From the NCBI RefSeq assembly GCF_001245615.1, contig NZ_CWKH01000001.1, forward strand, positions 186,001 through 250,000: 64,000 nucleotides of DNA, written 5' to 3'. This DNA is from Mycolicibacterium neworleansense (lineage in GTDB: Bacteria; Actinomycetota; Actinomycetes; Mycobacteriales; Mycobacteriaceae). Shown here piece by piece: positions 48,280 to 57,100 of this stretch. The notes below the pieces were generated by a model. It was not told the origin of the DNA. It ran no database searches and saw only the letters and a list, made by a program, of their open reading frames with translations. The position numbers and the translations under genes were made by a program. Numbering within the stretch: position 1 is the first letter of the stretch; the number at the start of each line of letters is the position of its first letter.

Positions 48280-48339
48280 CCGAGCGTGGCTGTCGTGTGC
48301 GCGAAGTGGTCGATTTCTGTGCACAAGACCCACGCTCGG
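48280..48339. repeat. 60-bp intergenic palindromic element, copy 2
   Basis: Outer arms CCGAGCGTG (48280-48288) and CACGCTCGG (48331-48339) pair perfectly; the inner GTGTGC/GCACA bases also pair. Size and arm sequence resemble 11659-11720. It lies between the convergent metE and methyltransferase genes, where a terminator is expected. Confidence 0.55.
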
Positions 48340-48359
48340 TACGGCTTACCTCCTGCGCG

Positions 48360-49169
48360 TCAACCGAATTCGATGACGTTGGTCGGTGCCCGGAATCGCG
48401 CGAGCCTGCGGGATCGGTAGATCAGACCTGCGGCGCGCGACAAGACCTTGCCGCGCCCCGTGGGCATGTCAAGCTCGTGTACTGCGAGAACTCCAGGTAT
48501 GGAACGTAATTCGTCATACCGGTCGGCGGTGAAGGAGAACGGCATCGGCGGCGCGGTGTAGTGCTTGCTGAGTCTGATACCGCGTCGTTGTGAGTACCAG
48601 CTCAAAAAGCTCGGGACGCTGTCGAAAACCAGTTGCCCGCCGGGGAACCGGGCAGCGCATGCGGCAATCAGGTCGAACACGGCGTGCTGCTCCAGGTACT
48701 GGAACAATCCTTCGGCGGTGATGAGCACACCGTCGGTGGCGTCCACCTGGTCCATCCAGGAGTGGTCGAGCGCGGATTGCGCCAGGTGTCGCAGCCTGTC
48801 GGATGGCGGCAACAATTGCTGACGCAAGAGCACGATCGGGTCGAGATCGACTGAAATCCAGGTCATCTCGCCGTTGTCGAGGCGCCAGAAGCTGGTCTGC
48901 AGTCCCTCGGCCAGGGCGACCACGGTGGCGCGGGGATGCGTCCGGAGGTACCGCCGAGACGCGATGTCGAATGCCAGAGCTCGGAGCGCGGTGGCCTGGT
49001 GGGTACGGCCGAAGTGGTGATAGTCGTAGCCGAGATCTTCTCGCAGGGTGATCGCCAGCGGGTCGTCGATGATGCCGTCAGGCCGGGCGGCCTCTGTCGC
49101 TCGCTGGTGCAGAGTCAGGAGTGCGGTCTCTGATACCGCGGTCAGATGACGCGCGTCGACGACTGGCAT
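48360..49169 (-). CDS. Class I SAM methyltransferase, TcmP/LCMT-like
   Basis: 269 residues from ATG 49169. The fold resembles leucine carboxyl methyltransferases and polyketide O-methyltransferases: DDPLAITLRED, VVALAEGLQTSFWRLDNG (SAM site), WISVDLDPIVLLRQQ, VLITAEGLFQYLE and LVFDSVPSFLSWYSQRRG. The target is unknown. It is divergent from the PPE gene heading the isonitrile cluster; co-regulation or a tailoring role is possible but unsupported. Confidence 0.87.
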   Translation of the reverse strand: MPVVDARHLTAVSETALLTLHQRATEAARPDGIIDDPLAITLREDLGYDYHHFGRTHQATALRALAFDIASRRYLRTHPRATVVALAEGLQTSFWRLDNGEMTWISVDLDPIVLLRQQLLPPSDRLRHLAQSALDHSWMDQVDATDGVLITAEGLFQYLEQHAVFDLIAACAARFPGGQLVFDSVPSFLSWYSQRRGIRLSKHYTAPPMPFSFTADRYDELRSIPGVLAVHELDMPTGRGKVLSRAAGLIYRSRRLARFRAPTNVIEFG

Positions 49170-49260
49170 GGCACGACCGTACCTGCCGGCGGATTGGCGG
49201 CACACCCACCGTGCCGTGTCGAGAGTCGTTGCCCCGGTTGACAGGTGATCGCGACATCTC

Positions 49261-49287
49261 GGGAACTTTCTGTGGCTCGTGACCGAC
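49261..49287 (+). promoter_or_regulatory. Candidate SigC-type promoter, PPE/isonitrile cluster
   Basis: GGGAACT (49261-49267), 14 bases, ACCGAC (49282-49287): an ECF-like -35 GGAAC and -10 CGAC 17 bases apart, 37 bases before the PPE GTG. It has the same geometry as the sites at 50802, 58735 and 60789. Confidence 0.65.
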
Positions 49288-49324
49288 TAGCTCGAGGACA
49301 AGGCTCGTGCGAGGAGGTGATGAC

Positions 49325-50800
49325 GTGACTGCCCCGATCTGGCTGGCGGTACCCCCCGAGGTGCATTCTGCGCAGTTGAGCACGGGCCCGGGTCCCGGAT
49401 CTCTTCTCGCCGCAGCCGCGCAGTGGGAGGCGCTGAGTACTCAATACAGCGCGGCAGCAGCCGAACTCACACAGATCCTCGCTGACGTGCAGATCAACAG
49501 CTGGGAAGGGTCCAGTGCAGCGCAATACGCAGCTGCCCATGGACCCTACCTGGCGTGGCTGGAAAAGGCGTCAGCCGACAGTGCGGTCACCGCCGCACAG
49601 CACCACACAGTCGCAGCCGCATACAGCAGTGCACTCGCGACCATGCCTACCCTGGTCGAACTCGCCGCCAACCATGTCACCCACGGCGTGCTCCTGGCCA
49701 CCAACTTCTTCGGTGTCAACACCATACCGATTGCGGTCAATGAAGCCGACTACGTGCGGATGTGGCTACAGGCCGCCGAAACGATGATGACGTACCAGGC
49801 CATCGCGGCGAGCGCCTCCGAGGCGGTCCCGCCACCCCAGCCGGCCCCGTCGATCCTGGCGCCCGGAGGCGAAGCACAAAGCGAGCAGCAGAACACTTCG
49901 GGTTCAACCTCGGACAGCCAGCCCCTGAGCGACATCTGGAGGCTGATCTCCGAGCTCATCTCAGGTGCGGGCAATCCCGAAAAACTTCTCGAGACGTTTC
50001 AACAGCTCTTCGACCAATTGGGATTCAACCCGGCCGAGGCCGCCATCCTCGCGGTCATCGCGCTGGTGCTGTACGACATGCTCTGGTACCCGTATTACGC
50101 CTCGTATTCGCTACTGCTGCTGCCGTTCTTCCTGCCTGCGCTCAGTGCCCTCAGCGCACTGAGTGCACTGGCGCACCTGCAGAACAAGGTGCCGCCCCTC
50201 GTTGTGTCGCCGGCGCCCGTCGAGGTCAACACCGGCCATCGCACCACTCCGACCGTCGGTGCCGGCGCGATATTGGGCCCGCCCGGGCTATCCAGCGCCG
50301 TTCCCCAGACCGGCGGTTCCAGCTCTGGTGCGCCGGCCGGCGGCGGTGCAACGGGCCCGACAGCGTCTCCGATCGCCGGCTACGTCGTCCCTGGTCTGGA
50401 TCCGCCCGCCGTGGCATCGGGACCCAAGTCGGGCACGAAATCCCCTGATGCGATCGCAGATACCTTCAGCACCGTTGCTGCGGCGCGAGCAGCTGCTGTC
50501 GCTCGTGGCCGTCGAAGGCAGACCGGCCGGAAACGAGACCGCGCGCGAAGTTACCGGTACGAGTTTCTGTCCGCCGACGACACTGTGGATGCCACCGTCG
50601 AAGAGCCGGACCCGACCCGATCCCGGTCGCGGTGGTCCAGCGAAAAGGGGACGACCACTCTTGGCTTCTCCGGGGCTGCACCGGTCACCACGACTGCATC
50701 GGCCTCAGGGATGGTGCGCCAGGCGCGCACCGGCGCCGGGGAAGCCGTCCCGATGCTTCCCGGTACCTGGGTGGTCGATTCAGATGAGCGACGCGAATAG
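49325..50800 (+). CDS. PPE-family protein heading the isonitrile cluster (PPE1-like)
   Basis: 491 residues from GTG 49325, with GAGGAGG upstream. The PPE domain (residues 1-165) has [20 protein letters not shown] and [21 protein letters not shown]. Next come a helical segment ([31 protein letters not shown]), a strongly hydrophobic region ([30 protein letters not shown]) and a Pro/Gly-rich, basic tail ending GFSGAAP...[11 protein letters not shown]. In M. tuberculosis PPE1 (Rv0096) holds the same position before Rv0097-Rv0101. It may help move the lipopeptide or its metal complex through the outer membrane (inference). Confidence 0.9.
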   Translation: MTAPIWLAVPPEVHSAQLSTGPGPGSLLAAAAQWEALSTQYSAAAAELTQILADVQINSWEGSSAAQYAAAHGPYLAWLEKASADSAVTAAQHHTVAAAYSSALATMPTLVELAANHVTHGVLLATNFFGVNTIPIAVNEADYVRMWLQAAETMMTYQAIAASASEAVPPPQPAPSILAPGGEAQSEQQNTSGSTSDSQPLSDIWRLISELISGAGNPEKLLETFQQLFDQLGFNPAEAAILAVIALVLYDMLWYPYYASYSLLLLPFFLPALSALSALSALAHLQNKVPPLVVSPAPVEVNTGHRTTPTVGAGAILGPPGLSSAVPQTGGSSSGAPAGGGATGPTASPIAGYVVPGLDPPAVASGPKSGTKSPDAIADTFSTVAAARAAAVARGRRRQTGRKRDRARSYRYEFLSADDTVDATVEEPDPTRSRSRWSSEKGTTTLGFSGAAPVTTTASASGMVRQARTGAGEAVPMLPGTWVVDSDERRE

Positions 50801-50801
50801 C

Positions 50802-50828
50802 TGGAACTCTCAACCCATTTGATCCGAC
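50802..50828 (+). promoter_or_regulatory. Candidate SigC-type promoter, isonitrile synthase
   Basis: TGGAACT (50802-50808), 14 bases, TCCGAC (50823-50828), 51 bases before the dioxygenase ATG. It is an internal promoter that would let the biosynthetic genes be expressed apart from the PPE gene. Confidence 0.55.
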
Positions 50829-50879
50829 CAATCTTTCAGTCGCACACCGGCGCAGCGCAGTGCCGCACGAGGAGAAGAC

Positions 50880-51749
50880 ATGACGCTGAATGTGAAAGGG
50901 GAGGGTCTCGGGGCGCAAGTCACGGGAATCGACCCCAAGAATCTCGACGACATCACGAGGGAAGAGATCCGGGAACTCGTCTACAAACACAAACTCGTTG
51001 TTCTGAAAGACGTTCATCCCGCTCCCGAAGAGTTCCTGAAGCTGGGCCGCATCCTCGGCGACGTCGTCACGTACTACGAGCCGATCTATCACCACATGGA
51101 CCACCCGGAGATCTTCGTCTCCTCGACAGAGCAGGGGCACGGCGTACCCCGGACCGGCGCCTTCTGGCACATCGACTACATGTTCATGCCCGAACCGTTC
51201 GCATTCTCGATGGTGGTTCCGCTGGCAGTGCCCGGAAGCGACCGCGGGACCTACTTCATCGACCTCAACAGGGTGTGGGAGTCCCTTCCGGACGCCGTAC
51301 GTGACCCGGTGCGTGGCACGTTCGCCACGCATGATCCGCGGCGCCACATCAAGATTCGCCCACACGACGTGTACAAGCCGATCGGTGAGGTCTGGGACGA
51401 GATCTCTGAGACCACGCCGCCGATCAAATGGCCGACGGTGATCAGGCACCCGAAGACGGGACAGGAAATCCTCTACATCTGCGCGTCAGGCACCACCAAG
51501 ATCGAGGACGAGCACGGAAACGTGCTGGATCCTGCTGTACTACAACAGCTCATGACTGCCACCGGGCAGCTCGATCCGGATTTCGTGTCACCGTTCATCC
51601 ACACCCAACACTATGAGGTCGGCGATGTCGTGTTGTGGGACAACCGGGTTCTGATGCACCGGGCGAAACACGGCACCGCGCCGGGCACTCTGACCACTCA
51701 TCGGCTGACCATGCTGGACGGCCTCACGACACCGGGATATGGGGTATGA
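50880..51749 (+). CDS. Fe(II)/2-oxoglutarate isonitrile synthase (Rv0097/ScoE-like)
   Basis: 289 residues of the TauD/TfdA fold. The iron ligands are visible: His97 and Asp99 in GAFWHIDYMF and the distal His260 in RVLMHRAKHG; the following TTHRLTML holds the 2-oxoglutarate arginine. ScoE and Rv0097 convert an N-carboxymethyl-3-aminoacyl substrate to a beta-isonitrile fatty acid by oxidative decarboxylation. It is placed exactly as in the INLP clusters and overlaps the thioesterase start (ATGA). Confidence 0.92.
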   Translation: MTLNVKGEGLGAQVTGIDPKNLDDITREEIRELVYKHKLVVLKDVHPAPEEFLKLGRILGDVVTYYEPIYHHMDHPEIFVSSTEQGHGVPRTGAFWHIDYMFMPEPFAFSMVVPLAVPGSDRGTYFIDLNRVWESLPDAVRDPVRGTFATHDPRRHIKIRPHDVYKPIGEVWDEISETTPPIKWPTVIRHPKTGQEILYICASGTTKIEDEHGNVLDPAVLQQLMTATGQLDPDFVSPFIHTQHYEVGDVVLWDNRVLMHRAKHGTAPGTLTTHRLTMLDGLTTPGYGV

Positions 51750-52306
51750 CCATGAGCACCGTCGAGACGCTGCCCCTGACGACGAGTGGCCACGGCACCG
51801 CGCACATGGCGCCGATCCCCGAAGATCTGCTGATCAAGGTGCTGGAACCCTATTCCTACAAAGGGTGCCGCTATCTGCTCGACGCAGAGTACGAAGCCAC
51901 GGAGACATCCGTCTTGGCCGTCGGGAATTTCAGTATCAAGGAGCCCGCATACATTCGGGACACCGGCCACTTCAACGCTGCCGAGTGGGTCTTGTGCTTC
52001 AACCAACTCGCATACAGCGCGTTCGCGCCGGCAATCCTCAACGAGGTCATACCCGAATTCCGGGGGTGGTCGATCGAGGACTACTTCAACTACCAACTCC
52101 CCAGCATGTTGATCAAGACGACGGCATCGCGGTTCAGGCGTCCGATCAAATCCCAAAGGTTCTCGGCACGGCTGCTGTGCAAGGACTTCGAGGTGGTGGA
52201 TCGAACGATTCGCTACCTGAAGATTCCGTGCACAGTCGAATTCTGGGATGAGGACGGCGGCGCCGCATCCGGCGAGGTCGAACTCGCGGCGCTCAACATT
52301 CCCTGA
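51746..52306 (+). CDS. FcoT-like acyl thioesterase / lyase of the isonitrile cluster (Rv0098/ScoD-like)
   Basis: 186 residues from ATG 51746; ATG 51752 is an alternative. Hot-dog fold with YSYKGCRYLLDAEYEATETSVLAVGNFSI and FNAAEWVLCFNQLAYSAFAP. Homologs were first described as long-chain acyl-CoA thioesterases (FcoT). In INLP clusters the ScoD group is assigned to adding glycine to the alpha,beta-unsaturated acyl-ACP, making the precursor that ScoE oxidises. It overlaps the dioxygenase by four bases. Confidence 0.88.
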   Translation: MTMSTVETLPLTTSGHGTAHMAPIPEDLLIKVLEPYSYKGCRYLLDAEYEATETSVLAVGNFSIKEPAYIRDTGHFNAAEWVLCFNQLAYSAFAPAILNEVIPEFRGWSIEDYFNYQLPSMLIKTTASRFRRPIKSQRFSARLLCKDFEVVDRTIRYLKIPCTVEFWDEDGGAASGEVELAALNIP

Positions 52307-52324
52307 CACCTGTACGAGAGCGGC

Positions 52325-53902
52325 ATGGCTATGACACCCCCACCACCGACGGTGTTGGAACGCATCTTCGAGCGGGCAAGGCGGCGGCCCGAGGCGATTG
52401 CCCTCCGTCGTTGTGACGGAACCAGTTCTATCCGCTACCGCGACCTCATGGTCGAAGTAGACAGGCTGGCAGCCGATCTCGTCGCCGCGTCGGTCTCTCG
52501 GGGAAGCCGAGTGTTCGTCATCTCGGACAACGGCCCCGAGACCTACCTGGCAGTGTTGGCCTGCGCGCGAGTCGGGGCCATCTCGGTCATGGTGGACGGG
52601 GGAATGCCCGCGGCGGCGATGAACCGGTTCGGCGAGATCACCACTCCGGGTGCGACCCTGGTCGCACCCGGGTGTCGGATGCCTACCGCCGAGCTCTCAG
52701 GTGCGCTCCGGTCGATCCCCACCTTCGAGGTCGAGATCGCTCAAGACTCTGCTGTTGTTGATGGCGACCCGGTCTCGCGTCCGGTGCCCGTCGGTCCCGT
52801 CGGAGGGGCGGACGATCCGCTGGCGATGATCTTCACCAGCGGCACCACAGGGACGCCAAAAGCAGTGCTCCTGGCCAATCGGACGTTCTATTCCGTGGCC
52901 GACATCCTGCAGCAGGATCAATTGACGTGGGTGGACTGGGTCGTCGGCGAAACCACCTACTCGCCACTGCCTGCCACACACATCGGCGGACTGTGGTGGA
53001 TCCTCAACTGCCTGATGCAGGGCGGGTTGTGTATCACCGGCGGCGAGAACGGGTTGTCGCTCGGGGAAATTCTCAACGCCAACGGCGTCGCGACCACCTG
53101 TCTGGTGCCCACCCTTTTGACCCGGCTGGTGTCCGAGCTGCGCTCCACCGGCGCTCCGGTTCCACCGTCGCTGCGGATGGTCGGATACGGCGGCTCCCGC
53201 GCGATCGCCTCCGACGTCAGCTTCGTGGAAGCGGCCGGCGTTCGTACCGCCCAGGTCTATGGGCTCAGTGAGACTGGTTGCACCGCACTGTGCCTCCCCA
53301 CCGATGACGGGTCGATCGCCAGGATCGAGGCCGGAGCGGTGGGGCGGCCCTATCCCGGCGTGCAGGTTCACCTGGACGGCGACGGCAGCGGACCGCCTTC
53401 GCGTCCGGGCGCAGACTCGGCTTCGTCAGGCACGCTGTGGATCAAGTCGCCGGCGAACATGCTGGGGTACTGGGGAAATCCCGACCGGACGGCCGAGGTC
53501 CTGGTCGACGGATGGGTCAACACCGGCGACATTCTCGACAGGCACGACGACGGCTTCTTCTATATCCGGGGCAGGTCGTCAGAGATGATCATCTCGGGCG
53601 GAGTCAACATCGCGCCCGATGAGGTCGATCGAATTGCCGAGGGGGTTGCCGGAGTCGGCGAGGCGGCCTGTTATGAGATCCCCGACGGGGAGTTCGGCGC
53701 GTTGGTGGGGTTGGCTGTGGTCGCGTCGACGGCTCTGGATGAGTCAGCGGCCAGGAAGCTCAAACACGCCATCGCCGCGCGCTTCCGGCAGGAGTCGGAA
53801 CCGATGGCCAGGCCGTCGACCATCAGGTTCGTGCATCAGATCCCACGAACCCAGTCCGGCAAGATCATGCGGACCTCTCTGGGCGCGGTGGCCGGTGGCT
53901 GA
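52325..53902 (+). CDS. fadD10: Fatty acyl-AMP ligase (FadD10-like)
   Basis: 525 residues of the ANL family: P-loop IFTSGTTGTPKAVLL, YGGSRAIAS, VYGLSETGCTALCLP, DGWVNTGDI, GRSSEMIISGGVNIAPDEVDRI and the C-terminal catalytic-lysine segment QIPRTQSGKIMRTSL. FadD10 activates a fatty acid as acyl-AMP and loads it onto the dedicated ACP and not CoA. The short hinge (FYIRGRSSEMI) fits the FadD10 type. It overlaps the ACP gene, which is consistent with direct partnership. Confidence 0.91.
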   Translation: MAMTPPPPTVLERIFERARRRPEAIALRRCDGTSSIRYRDLMVEVDRLAADLVAASVSRGSRVFVISDNGPETYLAVLACARVGAISVMVDGGMPAAAMNRFGEITTPGATLVAPGCRMPTAELSGALRSIPTFEVEIAQDSAVVDGDPVSRPVPVGPVGGADDPLAMIFTSGTTGTPKAVLLANRTFYSVADILQQDQLTWVDWVVGETTYSPLPATHIGGLWWILNCLMQGGLCITGGENGLSLGEILNANGVATTCLVPTLLTRLVSELRSTGAPVPPSLRMVGYGGSRAIASDVSFVEAAGVRTAQVYGLSETGCTALCLPTDDGSIARIEAGAVGRPYPGVQVHLDGDGSGPPSRPGADSASSGTLWIKSPANMLGYWGNPDRTAEVLVDGWVNTGDILDRHDDGFFYIRGRSSEMIISGGVNIAPDEVDRIAEGVAGVGEAACYEIPDGEFGALVGLAVVASTALDESAARKLKHAIAARFRQESEPMARPSTIRFVHQIPRTQSGKIMRTSLGAVAGG

Positions 53903-54140
53903 CGGTCTGAGGGGCAGGATCCTGGCTGCGCTCTCGGAGGTGCTCTATGTCGACGAGTCGGATCTCGTCGACGGCGATGCGACAGACCTGCGGGACCTGG
54001 GGCTGGACTCGGTTCGATTCGTGCTGTTGATGAAGCAACTCGGCATCGACCGGAATTCAGACATACCGCGGCGCCTGGCGGACAACCTGTCGATCGCCGG
54101 CTGGGTCGAGGAGTTGGAGAAGCTGGGTGAGCCTGTCTGA
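53895..54140 (+). CDS. Acyl carrier protein of the isonitrile cluster (Rv0100-like)
   Basis: 81 residues from GTG 53895, overlapping the ligase end by 8 bases. The phosphopantetheine serine is in RDLGLDSVRFVLLMKQLG; the flanking helices are acidic as in ACPs. It would carry the acyl chain from the FadD10-like ligase through glycine addition and isonitrile formation to the synthetase. It overlaps the NRPS gene by 14 bases. Confidence 0.92.
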   Translation: MADGLRGRILAALSEVLYVDESDLVDGDATDLRDLGLDSVRFVLLMKQLGIDRNSDIPRRLADNLSIAGWVEELEKLGEPV

Positions 54141-57100
54141 AGATCCTCATGCGCAACGGATTCCGCTGAGCCGATCGCAGCAGAACATCTACAACGGTGT
54201 GGTGCAGGACCATGATCCCCTCCTGTACCTGATCGGGAGGCGCTACCGGTTCCAGCCGACACCACAGCTGGAATTCCTGGCCGCTCTGCGGAAGACCATC
54301 TTCGCCAACCCTGTTCAGTTGTGTGTTCTGGTTGCGCCTTCCGATCCAGACGAGTATCCCGGCCTGGAGCTCCGGCTGGACGTCGATGACATCGTGCACG
54401 TGCGCGGCGATCACGACAGCGAATCGCTGACCTGTGAGTGGGAATCGGGCATCTTCGCAAAGCCGTTGGCGCGCTTCACCGTGCATCTCGACGACGCCGG
54501 AATGGTGTGTGGACTTGATGCCCAAGCGCACCACATCCTGCTCGACGGGGGAGCGATCGGCATTGTCGAAGCCCACCTGGGGCGCTTCCTCGCCGGTGAC
54601 GGTTTGGCTGATATCGACTGCGTCCGTCAAGGTCTGTGCGGTGTCGCCGGCGCACACCGCCGAGAGGCGATCCAGATCGACGAATCGTTCGAGCGGCTGA
54701 CCTCTGTCGTGCGGCGAGAGCTCAGCGCGGCCGCCGAGGAAGGGCGCCACGGACATGCCGCTGCCGACGCTGTGGTGACAGCGGCCAGGGGCAACCTCGT
54801 CGAATCCGACGTGATCACCGGGGAAGACTACGACCAGATCCTCGATCTGGCCGACCGCGAGAACGTCCCGCTCAACGTGCTCGTCGCGGCGGCGGCAACG
54901 GCAGTGGACGCGAGCATTCGGCACAGCACCGAATGCCTCCTGGTGCACGCGGTCGACAATCGCTTCGGTCATCCTGACCTCGATGTCGCTACATGCCTGG
55001 TCAATTCGATTGCGCAGCCTGTCCGGTTCTCGCCGCATGCATCGGTGATGGATGTGGTGCGCGCGGTGGACCGGGGCTATGTCAGAGCCGGCCGGCGCCG
55101 CTGGCTGCGCGAAGAGCACTACCGCCGGATGTATCTGGCGATCAATCGGACAACGTCCGTAGAGACGTTGGCGCTCAACTTCCTCCGTGAGCCGTGCGCG
55201 CCTGAGCTGTCGCCGTTCTTGTCCGACGCACCGGTGACGTCGGATATCGGCCCGATCGAGGGCATGACCGTGGCGGCGGTGCTCGACGAGCAACGCCGCG
55301 CGCTCACCCTCAACATCTGGAACAGAGCTGATGTGTCGCAGAACGGCGCCGGTCTGGCGCGCCGGGTCGCGGCCGCCCTGAGATCAATGACGACGATGTG
55401 GGATTCGCCAATCGCGATGACCGTGGGCGAATGGTGCGCGATCGCCGGTGACGGAGCACCGCGTTCGGTTACGGAAAACCCTGGACCCGAGGACCCTGAA
55501 CCCGAGGGCTCGGTGGCATCCGCCTGGTTTCTCTATCGCCCCGAGTCCGTCGCGGAATGTCGTCGACGTCGTCCTCATGTGGATGCCTGGATCGCCGCGC
55601 TGCTTGAGATCAATGTGGCACCAGGCGATGTGGTGGTGTTCACCGACGACGACACGGACAAGACGATCGACCTCTTGATCGCATGTCACCTGGCGGGCTG
55701 TGGATACAGCGTCTGTGACGACAGCGATCAGGTGGTCGGGCGGGCCGAACGGATCAGCCGGTACGGCAACGGCATCTCAGCGCACATCATCGATGTGGAG
55801 GGGGCGGCCATCGCGCCGATCCTCGGCGGGGAGCGCCGGCGCCTGGTGGAGGCTCGCGTCGAACAGACGGCCGACGACCCGGACCTCGCCACCAGGACCG
55901 CCTACGTCATGCCTACGTCCGGATCGACCGGGGAACCCAAACTCGTGCACGTCAGCCATGGGTCGCTCGCGACGTTCTGTGCTGCGGTGACCAGGGCGTA
56001 CGGCTGGGGGCCAGACGACACCATCCTCCAATGTGCGCCGCTGACATCCGATATTAGTGTCGAGGAAGTCTTCGGTGCCGCTGCCGGCGGGGCGACACTC
56101 ATCCGCTCGGGCGCGGTGAAAGCCGGTGATCTGCAGGCGCTTACCAGGGATCTGATGGCCTGTAAGGCGACCGTAGTGGATTTGCCCACCGCGTTGTGGC
56201 AGCTCTGTTGCGAGGACGTCGACACCATGGCCGGCATCGGCCGCTCTCAGGTGCGGCAGATCGTGATCGGCGGCGAGGCCGTCCGTCCGGGTGCCGTCGA
56301 CAAATGGGTCAATACCGCTGCCGCCGAGAATATTTCGCTGGTGTCGAGCTATGGCCCGACTGAGACCACGGTCGTGGTGACCTACCTGCCGATCGTCGAT
56401 CGGGGCCGGGTGGTCGAACACGATGCGCGCCTTCGGCTGGGCCGGCCGCTCGTTCCGAACTCGGTGGTGATCGCATTCGGCGAGGTCGTGGTGGTGGGGG
56501 ACATGGTGACCGAGGGCTATCTCGGAGTGGACAGCTCCAGTTTCGGCTGGGTCACCACAGCTGACGGCCGCCGGCAGCGTGCCTTCGCGACTGCCGACCG
56601 GGTGACGATGGACGGCGCCGGGTACCCGAGGTTCGCCGGCCGGAAAGACGCGCTCGTCAAGATCTCGGGCAAGCGGGTCGACACCGCCGTGATCACCAGT
56701 CGGATCGCGGCGGACCCGGTGGTCATCGATGTCGCCGTTGAACTGCACAACGGTGGTCTGGGGGTCTGGTTCGAGACGCTGCGGACCCGCGGTGGTGACG
56801 AAGACCCGGCCATGGCAGCACGTATCAGCAACGTCCTGGTGGATTCGCGGGTGCCATCCTTTGTCATTTCAGGCGTCGTGAGTATCCCCAGGAAACCCAA
56901 TGGGAAGATCGACATCGCAAGGCTGCCGACATCGCCCGGTTCAGGACCGCACGGGCGGGTAGACCCCGAGGCCGGAGAACGGGCGGCCGGCCTTGCCCGA
57001 ATGTGGAGCGCCCATCTGGGCCGGTCGATCACCCCCGGTGCATCGCTGCTGGGCGAGGGCATCGGGTCGCTGGACCTCGTCAGGATCCTGCCGGATACGC

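Noticed and set aside
53836..55293. 485-codon minus-strand frame opposite the ACP and NRPS start
   Set aside because: Antisense of the NRPS condensation domain; low-complexity product.
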